From positions 1 to 5,528 of the forward strand of contig JAFYOF010000074.1 in assembly GCA_017560305.1 (NCBI GenBank): a DNA stretch of 5,528 nucleotides, written 5' to 3'. The notes under the pieces are model-generated. The model was not told where the DNA came from. It did not search any database and saw nothing but the letters and a program-made list of their open reading frames with translations. The stretch comes from Alistipes sp. GTDB taxonomy: Bacteria; Bacteroidota; Bacteroidia; Bacteroidales; Rikenellaceae. The stretch's first letter is position 1. Each line of letters opens with the position of its first letter. The position numbers and the translations under genes are program-made. This document shows positions 1 through 4,707 of the stretch, piece by piece.

Positions 1-1149
1 ATCTCGTCGATGTGTCAGCAGGCATCGTCGTTCGCTGCGTGGAGTGCCCTCTATCGCAAGATTACGGGTTGGGAGATTGAACTGTCGTCATCATCCGACC
101 AGAGCATAAAGGAGATTTTGGCCTACCAGAAGACCGAGGCAAATCAGGAGTTCTGCAAGTTCGTGCGCCGCAACTACTACAACTGGATAAACAAGCGCGT
201 GGAGGATTTGGACGAGATTCCAGTGATGTCGCACACGCTGATGCGTAAGCGCATCTTCCCCGAGGTGGACAAGCACGAAAAGACCACGCTGCTGCTCATC
301 GACAATTTTCGCTACGACCAGTGGCGCGTGATTAGTTCGCTTCTGCGCGGCTACTATGATGTGGATGTCGATGACCTCTACTGCGCCATCCTGCCTACGG
401 CGACGCAGTACGCCCGCAACGCTATTTTCGCAGGCTTGATGCCTCTGGCGATTGATAAGCTGATGCCTAACAAGTGGCTCAACGATAACGAGGAGGGCGG
501 CAAGAATCAGTATGAGGATGAGTTCCTGCGCCGACAGATGCAGTCGTGCGGCAAGGACTACAAGTGGACATTCGATAAGTTGGTGCGTCCCGAGGCGGGT
601 AGAAAGTTGATTGACAACATCAACCGCTTGTATGATGCTGATTTCTCGGTGATTGTCTATAACTTCCTCGACATCCTCTCGCACGCCCGCACCGAGACCG
701 ACATCATCCGCGAACTTACCGAGGATGAGGCGTCGTTCCGCTCGCTCACGCGTTCTTGGTTTGAGTATTCCGATTTGTTTACCATCCTGAAGTTACTCTC
801 GGAGCGTGGTCACACGGTGATTATCACCTCCGACCACGGCACCATCCGCGTGGATAACCCAGTGAAGGTGACGGGCGACAGAGATACATCGCCAAACCTG
901 CGTTACAAGACGGGTCGCAACCTGCAGTACAACTCGCGCGAGGTCTATGAGGTGACTCGCCCCGAGGATATTCAGTTGCCCCGCATCAACCTCTCGTCAA
1001 GTTACATCTTTGCCTACAACTCCGACTTCTTGGTCTATAACAACGACGCCAATAAGTTTATCCGCTACTACCGCAACACCTTCCAGCACGGCGGTATTTC
1101 GATGGAGGAGATGCTGGTGCCATACATTGTGTTGAAACCTAAAAAGTAA
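1..1149 (+). CDS. porX: PorX-like PglZ-domain response regulator, 3' part (5' end outside window)
   Basis: Regulator of the PorX type: a receiver domain joined to a PglZ domain of the alkaline phosphatase superfamily. In Porphyromonas and Flavobacterium, PorX works with the kinase PorY and a sigma factor to control type IX secretion, and its PglZ domain is reported as a metal-dependent phosphodiesterase. Only about 382 residues are present. The frame is open to base 1, so the ATG at 10 is internal; family length (about 520) puts the missing receiver domain upstream. Counting from that Met, the superfamily ligand pattern can be followed: D98 in LLLIDNFRYDQW, the nucleophile-like Thr in TATQYARNAIF (T130/T132), D221 and H225 in FLDILSHAR, D275-H276 in SDHG, and H360 in FQHGG. 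The active site therefore looks intact. tsaE follows after 6 bases, suggesting one transcript. Family assignment is strong. A role in type IX secretion is inference, since many Bacteroidales carry this gene. Confidence 0.87.
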   Translation: MSSMCQQASSFAAWSALYRKITGWEIELSSSSDQSIKEILAYQKTEANQEFCKFVRRNYYNWINKRVEDLDEIPVMSHTLMRKRIFPEVDKHEKTTLLLIDNFRYDQWRVISSLLRGYYDVDVDDLYCAILPTATQYARNAIFAGLMPLAIDKLMPNKWLNDNEEGGKNQYEDEFLRRQMQSCGKDYKWTFDKLVRPEAGRKLIDNINRLYDADFSVIVYNFLDILSHARTETDIIRELTEDEASFRSLTRSWFEYSDLFTILKLLSERGHTVIITSDHGTIRVDNPVKVTGDRDTSPNLRYKTGRNLQYNSREVYEVTRPEDIQLPRINLSSSYIFAYNSDFLVYNNDANKFIRYYRNTFQHGGISMEEMLVPYIVLKPKK

Positions 1150-1155
1150 TTGATA

Positions 1156-1569
1156 ATGAAGAATATAACAATAGAGTCGCTCGCGCAGTTGGATGAGGTT
1201 GCGCAGTTGATAATCGATGAGTTGCAGGGGCGCAGCGTGGTGCTCTTCCGTGGAGGTATGGGTGCAGGCAAGACTACGCTCATCAGTCGCATCGTGGCGT
1301 TGCTTGGCGCTGACGATACGGTCACCTCGCCTACATTTGCGCTGGTAAATCAGTATGAGGGTCTGAAGCACCGCATATATCACTTTGATTTCTATCGTAT
1401 TAACCGCATTGAGGAGGTCTTTGACTTCGGTTATGAGGAGTACTTCTACTCGGGCGATTTGTGCCTTGTGGAGTGGCCCGAGATGATTGAGGCGTTGATT
1501 CCCGATGATGCTATGGTCGTGAAAATCGAGGTTGGCGACAACGACGAGCGCATCTTTGAGATAGAGTAA
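1156..1569 (+). CDS. tsaE: tRNA threonylcarbamoyladenosine biosynthesis ATPase TsaE
   Basis: Small P-loop ATPase that works with TsaB, TsaD and TsaC to make N6-threonylcarbamoyladenosine at position 37 of ANN-decoding tRNAs in the cytoplasm; TsaE hydrolyses ATP to reset the TsaBD complex. The 137-residue product has the family landmarks: Walker A GGMGAGKTT (residues 33-41), the SPTF switch-like motif (58-61), HFDFYR (76-81) and LVEWPE (104-109). Length is close to the usual 140-160. I chose the ATG at 1156. An in-frame TTG at 1150, directly after the upstream stop, would add only two residues and is less likely. There is no Shine-Dalgarno sequence, as is normal in Bacteroidota. It is probably translated from the porX-like transcript, and a terminator follows 28 bases after the stop. 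Confidence 0.95.
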   Translation: MKNITIESLAQLDEVAQLIIDELQGRSVVLFRGGMGAGKTTLISRIVALLGADDTVTSPTFALVNQYEGLKHRIYHFDFYRINRIEEVFDFGYEEYFYSGDLCLVEWPEMIEALIPDDAMVVKIEVGDNDERIFEIE

Positions 1570-1597
1570 AGGGACAAATAAATGGCGAAAAATATTG

Positions 1598-1635
1598 AAA
1601 GGCAGGCTCTTGATTTGGTGGAGTCTGCTTTTTTT
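1598..1635 (+). terminator. Rho-independent terminator after tsaE
   Basis: GCAGGCTC (1602-1609) pairs with GAGTCTGC (1621-1628), giving 8 pairs including one G-U. It can be extended outward by A-U pairs from AAAG (1598-1601) into the T run. The loop is 11 bases (1610-1620) and seven T follow (1629-1635). It should end the porX-tsaE transcript. The same bases contain the dsbD promoter elements, described separately. Confidence 0.82.
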
Positions 1636-1645
1636 ATTAAATTTG
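1614..1645 (+). promoter_or_regulatory. Bacteroides-type promoter for dsbD
   Basis: TTTG (1614-1617) and TAAATTTG (1638-1645) are separated by 20 bases and match both elements of the Bacteroides primary sigma consensus (TTTG at -33, TAnnTTTG at -7) without a mismatch. Transcription would start near 1650, giving a leader of about 50 bases before the dsbD ATG. The -33 element sits in the loop of the upstream terminator and the -7 element begins two bases after its T run. Confidence 0.72.
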
Positions 1646-1650
1646 CGCCC

Positions 1651-1669
1651 TTGTGAGATAAACTCACAA
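1651..1669. promoter_or_regulatory. Perfect inverted repeat at the expected dsbD transcript start
   Basis: TTGTGAG (1651-1657) and CTCACAA (1663-1669) are perfect inverted repeats around a 5-base spacer ATAAA. The element lies 5 bases downstream of the -7 box, at or just after the predicted start. It could be a regulator-binding site blocking or sensing initiation, or a 5'-terminal stem-loop protecting the mRNA. It resembles a CRP/FNR half-site pair (TGTGA/TCACA), but the spacing is 7 rather than 6, so that family is not claimed. Confidence 0.5.
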
Positions 1670-1701
1670 AACGAAGATGAAGATAATTAAAAGTTTTTGA
1701 T

Positions 1702-3633
1702 ATGAAATTTGTAAAGAATTTTTTGCTTTTGTTTGTTGCGGCCATCTCATCGGTGATGGCGTTTGCGCAACCTGTTGAGCCTGTGGCTTGGAGCTCTTCT
1801 GTTGAGCAGATTGCCCAGGGCGAGTATCGTATCGTCGTGAAGGCGAACATCGAGCAGGGCTGGCACATCTACGACCTCGGTCCATACGAGGGTGGTCCTA
1901 TGGCTACTGCATTTACATTCGAGCCTGCTGATTATGAGTTGGTTGGCGGTATCGAGGCGCAGGGCGAGCTGGTGCGTCACTATGACGACATCTACGAGAT
2001 GGAGATTGGCTACTATGAGGGTGAGGTTGTCTTCTCTCAGGTGGTAAAGAGCTCTGGCGCAAAGATTGTTGCGGCGGTTGAGTATATGGCTTGCAACGAC
2101 GAGAACTGCATCACAGCTGACACCGATTTCACATTCAATGTAGGTGAAATCAGCGAGGCAGCACCTGCCGAGAGCAGCAATGGCGCAATCTGGGGCTACA
2201 TCCTCAGCGCAGTGGGTTGGGCGTTGGTAGCATTGCTCACACCTTGCGTGTTCCCTATGATTCCTATGACCGTGTCATTCTTCCTGAAGGGCTCGGGCAG
2301 CGTGGCGCAGGGTCGTTTCCGCGCGTTGATGTATGGTCTGTTTATCGTGGTGCTCTACACATTGCCTATCGGCATCATCATCTTCCTTACCTGGTTGATT
2401 GGTGGCGATGCGGTTACGGCAGACATCTTCAACTGGATTTCAACTCACTGGTTGCCAAACATCTTGTTCTTCATCGTCTTTATGGTCTTCGCGGCATCGT
2501 TCTTCGGTGCATTTGAGATTGTGTTGCCCGAGAAGTTGGTGAACAACAGCGATGCAAAGGCCGACAAGGGTGGCTTGGCTGGTATCTTCTTTATGGCGCT
2601 CACATTGGTGCTGGTGTCATTCTCTTGCACTGGTCCAATCATCGGCTCGGCTCTTATCCAATCGACATCGGGCGAGGTGTGGACTCCAATCATCACGATG
2701 TTGGCATTCTCGGTAGTCTTTGCATTGCCATTCACACTCTTCGCCTTGTTCCCATCGTGGCTCAAGCAGTTGCCAAAGAGCGGTGGCTGGTTGAACTCTG
2801 TGAAGGTTGTGCTGGGTTTTGTTGAGTTGGCACTCGGTTTGAAGTTCTTGAGCGTGGCTGACCAGACCTACCACTGGGGTCTGCTCGACAGAGAGGTTTA
2901 CCTCGCTATCTGGATTGCAATCTTCTTCCTGTTGGGTCTTTACCTGTTGGGTAAGTTGAAGTTCAAGCACGACAGCGATATGCCTTATCTGTCGGTTACA
3001 CGATTGGTATTCGCGATTGCATCGTTCGCTTTCGTTGTATATATGTTGCCAGGTATGTGGGGCGCACCATTGCGTGCATTGTCGGGCTATATGCCACCTA
3101 TCCAGTCGCAGGACTTTGTGATGGGTGCGGGCTCTGCTACGGCTGCTCCAGCGTCGGAGGCGAAGGCTTCGGGCGTTAAGTATGGCGATGTGTTGGAGTT
3201 GCCACACGGCTTGGATGGCTTCTTCGATTTGGAAGAGGCGAAGGCTTATGCTGCGGAGGTTGGCAAGCCATTGTTCCTCGACTTCACTGGTCACGGCTGC
3301 GTGAACTGCCGTGAGATGGAGGCTCGTGTGTGGTCTGACCCACGCGTGCTGGAGTTGCTTCGCAATGAGTATGTTATCGTGGCTTTGTATGCTGACGATA
3401 AGCTCAAGGTTGCCGAGGAGGACTGGGTGACAACCGAGTCGGGCAAGGTACTCAAGACCTTGGGTAAGATTAACTCACACTATGCCTTGAAGACCTATGG
3501 CGTGAATGCGCAGCCATACTATGTGTTGGTGGATGACAACGGCTCTACACTCGCTGACCGCAGCTACGATTTGGATGTTGAGGGCTTCATCGCCTTCCTG
3601 AAGAAGGGTGTTGAGGATTATAAGGCAAACTAA
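1702..3633 (+). CDS. dsbD: Thiol:disulfide interchange protein DsbD
   Basis: Inner-membrane reductase that passes electrons from cytoplasmic thioredoxin to periplasmic partners such as disulfide isomerase, peroxidase and cytochrome c maturation thioredoxin-like proteins. The 643-residue product has all three modules. A signal peptide covers about residues 1-22 (ending VMAFAQ). The N-terminal immunoglobulin-like alpha domain (about 25-150) carries the pair C131/C136 in ACNDENC. The membrane beta domain (about 163-465, roughly eight or nine segments) has C182 in LTPCVFPMIP and C309 in SFSCTGP, the two transfer cysteines. After an Ala/Ser-rich linker (about 476-491) comes a thioredoxin-like gamma domain with C533-V-N-C536 and a candidate cis-Pro at P605. 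The residue before CVNC is Gly rather than the usual Trp. All six redox cysteines are present, so it should be functional. It has its own promoter and is followed after 20 bases by the SRPBCC gene. The start is set by the signal peptide. Confidence 0.95.
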   Translation: MKFVKNFLLLFVAAISSVMAFAQPVEPVAWSSSVEQIAQGEYRIVVKANIEQGWHIYDLGPYEGGPMATAFTFEPADYELVGGIEAQGELVRHYDDIYEMEIGYYEGEVVFSQVVKSSGAKIVAAVEYMACNDENCITADTDFTFNVGEISEAAPAESSNGAIWGYILSAVGWALVALLTPCVFPMIPMTVSFFLKGSGSVAQGRFRALMYGLFIVVLYTLPIGIIIFLTWLIGGDAVTADIFNWISTHWLPNILFFIVFMVFAASFFGAFEIVLPEKLVNNSDAKADKGGLAGIFFMALTLVLVSFSCTGPIIGSALIQSTSGEVWTPIITMLAFSVVFALPFTLFALFPSWLKQLPKSGGWLNSVKVVLGFVELALGLKFLSVADQTYHWGLLDREVYLAIWIAIFFLLGLYLLGKLKFKHDSDMPYLSVTRLVFAIASFAFVVYMLPGMWGAPLRALSGYMPPIQSQDFVMGAGSATAAPASEAKASGVKYGDVLELPHGLDGFFDLEEAKAYAAEVGKPLFLDFTGHGCVNCREMEARVWSDPRVLELLRNEYVIVALYADDKLKVAEEDWVTTESGKVLKTLGKINSHYALKTYGVNAQPYYVLVDDNGSTLADRSYDLDVEGFIAFLKKGVEDYKAN

Positions 3634-3653
3634 CTCTTAAAAGATAAAGAATT

Positions 3654-4076
3654 ATGGGATTGGAGAAATATGAGTCAAAACAGCAGCAGATTCGCAAGTC
3701 TGCTTCGCGCATCTTCCCATTCATCAGCCGTTTCGATATGCTCACCCCAGCCCTTCAGGACAAGGTGGAGGAGTGGAACGCTACGGAGGACAGCTGCTCA
3801 TTCAAGGTCAAGGGCTTTACCGTGGCGCTGAAGATTGTTGAGCGTGTTGAGAACAAGCACATCAAGATTACGGGCGATGATAAGAACGGTGTACCTGTTG
3901 ATTTCTCGTTCTGGATTCAGTTGCACGAGGTGGCGGAGAACGACACCCGCATCCGTATGGTGTTGCACGCCGAGCTCAATATGATGATGCGAATGATGAT
4001 TGGCTCGAAGATTCAGGGCGGTCTGGATAAGGCTGTTGAGGGTCTGGCAACTGCGTTCAACCAGATGCCTTATTAA
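3654..4076 (+). CDS. Small SRPBCC/START-like protein
   Basis: A 140-residue cytoplasmic protein (no signal peptide or membrane segment) that looks like the SRPBCC (START/Bet v 1) helix-grip fold: an N-terminal SRIFPFISRFDML segment (18-30), alternating strands about 47-105 (including FKVKGFTVALKIVE and the long strand TRIRMVLHAEL), and a C-terminal amphipathic helix (about 107-136) that would close the ligand cavity. That helix begins with a methionine cluster (M110, M111, M112, M114, M115). The family binds hydrophobic ligands or works as a small enzyme or chaperone, but nothing here identifies a ligand. It starts 20 bases after dsbD with no promoter motif between, so it is probably co-transcribed, although a functional link to DsbD is only inference. 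I do not recognise a named gene; fold assignment rests on overall pattern and length. Confidence 0.72.
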   Translation: MGLEKYESKQQQIRKSASRIFPFISRFDMLTPALQDKVEEWNATEDSCSFKVKGFTVALKIVERVENKHIKITGDDKNGVPVDFSFWIQLHEVAENDTRIRMVLHAELNMMMRMMIGSKIQGGLDKAVEGLATAFNQMPY

Positions 4077-4107
4077 AATAGGGAAGTTATTTTGGCTCAA
4101 AGGTTAA

Positions 4108-4146
4108 TAATTAAGAATATTTAAGAAAAAAAATTGTTTTTAATTT
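4108..4146. promoter_or_regulatory. A/T-rich tract upstream of the HU promoter
   Basis: This 39-base stretch is almost entirely A and T, with an A8 run at 4126-4133 and a T5 run at 4137-4141, next to the -33 element. It resembles an UP-element or a curved A-tract of the kind found before highly expressed genes. An 11-base palindrome, TTAAT-A-ATTAA, lies at 4104-4114. No convincing terminator for the dsbD-SRPBCC transcript is seen here; the A8/T5 pairing is weak. Confidence 0.35.
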
Positions 4147-4174
4147 GCTAATCGTCAAAAATGTAGTACATTTG
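4144..4174 (+). promoter_or_regulatory. Bacteroides-type promoter for the HU gene
   Basis: TTTG (4144-4147) and TACATTTG (4167-4174) with 19 bases between them match the Bacteroides -33/-7 consensus exactly. Transcription should start near 4180, leaving an A-rich leader of about 40 bases with no Shine-Dalgarno sequence before the ATG at 4220. Confidence 0.8.
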
Positions 4175-4219
4175 CAGACCCAAAGTAACAAAATGTTTAA
4201 CAAGAAATAATGTATAACT

Positions 4220-4492
4220 ATGACAAAGGCTGATATCGTTAACGAAATCTCAAAGGATCTTGGCTTGGAGAAGCGCTTGGTGCTTGAGGTTGTAGAGGCT
4301 TTTATGGACAATGTTCGCAACTCTCTTATCGAGAATAACCCTGTTTACCTTCGTGGTTTCGGTAGCTTCATCACAAAGAAGCGTGCAACAAAGGTAGCTC
4401 GTAATATCTCAAAGAATACAACAATTGTTATTCCAGAGCACAACATCCCAGCATTCAAGCCTGCAAAGAGCTTCGTAGCAAAGGTAAAGTAA
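4220..4492 (+). CDS. HU-family DNA-binding protein
   Basis: Nucleoid-associated protein of the HU/IHF family that acts as a dimer to bend and compact DNA. The 90-residue length is exactly that expected. The N-terminal helical dimerisation part is residues 1-45 (TKADIVNEISKDLGL...). GFGSF (46-50) opens the beta-arm segment, and the arm carries basic residues and RN (61-62) before IPAFKPAKSF (76-85). At the arm tip the proline that intercalates in E. coli HU (RNP, P63) is replaced by Ile (RNI, I63), with an SKNTT sequence following; from memory this is common in Bacteroidetes HU. The start is supported by family length and a promoter 45 bases upstream. The start context TATAACTATG resembles that of the next gene (TATACAACTATG). 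The small basic gene follows after 27 bases with no promoter motif between, so they are probably co-transcribed. Confidence 0.95.
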   Translation: MTKADIVNEISKDLGLEKRLVLEVVEAFMDNVRNSLIENNPVYLRGFGSFITKKRATKVARNISKNTTIVIPEHNIPAFKPAKSFVAKVK

Positions 4493-4519
4493 AACATTAA
4501 TTATTTAAATTATACAACT

Positions 4520-4609
4520 ATGCCAAACGGAAAAAAGCACAAGCGTCATAAGATGGCTACGCACAAGCGTAAGAAGCGTCTTCGCAAGAACCGTCACAAG
4601 AAGAAGTAA
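4520..4609 (+). CDS. 29-residue basic mS38/bS22-like ribosomal-type protein (AURKAIP1/COX24 domain)
   Basis: A 29-codon gene easily missed by length cut-offs. The product contains 11 Lys, 5 Arg and 4 His, with the core KRHKMATHKRKKRLRKNR (residues 8-25). This follows the pattern of the AURKAIP1/COX24 (mitochondrial mS38) domain and of the actinobacterial ribosomal protein bS22: basic pair, KM, basic, then K-R/L-R runs. I recall near-identical proteins annotated with that domain throughout Bacteroidetes. By analogy it should be an rRNA-binding small-subunit component, but that is inference. Codons are dominated by AAG and CGT, as in ribosomal protein genes. It is probably expressed from the HU promoter. 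It ends 8 bases before the first of two hairpins preceding the RNase G gene. A separate new Bacteroidetes ribosomal protein, bL38, has been described; I cannot tell from memory whether it is related. Confidence 0.82.
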   Translation: MPNGKKHKRHKMATHKRKKRLRKNRHKKK

Positions 4610-4617
4610 TGACGGAA

Positions 4618-4631
4618 GCTAATTGATTAGC
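4618..4631 (+). other. Short hairpin GCTAAT/ATTAGC after the mS38-like gene
   Basis: GCTAAT (4618-4623) and ATTAGC (4626-4631) are perfect inverted repeats separated by TG; as RNA this is a 5-pair stem with a TTGA loop. No T run follows, so it is not a terminator by itself. GCTAA and TTAGC both recur in the next hairpin, allowing alternative pairing. Confidence 0.5.
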
Positions 4632-4646
4632 AAGTAGGTAAGATTG

Positions 4647-4687
4647 AAAGCTAAAGGGTCGAATGCCCTTTAGCTTTACCTATTTTT
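4647..4687 (+). terminator. Strong terminator-like hairpin upstream of the RNase G gene
   Basis: AAAGCTAAAGGG (4647-4658) pairs perfectly with CCCTTTAGCTTT (4666-4677), 12 pairs with a 7-base loop, followed by ACCTATTTTT. TAGGT (4635-4639) can also pair with ACCTA (4678-4682) outside a 7-base bulge. It should end the HU/mS38-like transcript wholly or partly. Its T run stops 20 bases before the RNase G start codon, so it may act as an attenuator. Confidence 0.82.
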
Positions 4688-4707
4688 AATAAAACAGAAT
4701 TTCAGTA

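Noticed and set aside
10..12. ATG at base 10 as the start of the first gene
   Set aside because: The frame is open to base 1 and the family requires a receiver domain upstream, so this Met is internal.
91..684. 197-codon open frame on the minus strand inside the porX-like gene
   Set aside because: Composition is rich in Val, Ile, Leu and His with no recognisable motif, and it is fully antisense to a well-supported gene; it is a by-product of that gene's codon use.
1150..1152. TTG as the start of tsaE
   Set aside because: It would add only two residues; the ATG six bases downstream matches the usual N-terminus of the family.
1582..1656. 24-residue frame starting ATG GCG after tsaE
   Set aside because: It runs through the terminator hairpin and the dsbD promoter, has no family resemblance and lacks a supporting start context.
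1651..1669. CRP/FNR binding site
   Set aside because: The TGTGA and TCACA halves are separated by 7 bases instead of the 6 required for the known dimers, so it is reported only as an inverted repeat.
2617..3294. 225-codon open frame on the minus strand inside dsbD
   Set aside because: Rich in Gln, Arg, His and Trp with no family pattern, and antisense to transmembrane-coding sequence; it is a shadow frame.
4121..4143. Terminator after the SRPBCC gene (A8 then T5)
   Set aside because: The possible stem is only A-T pairs, about 5 long, without G-C pairs; too weak to call.
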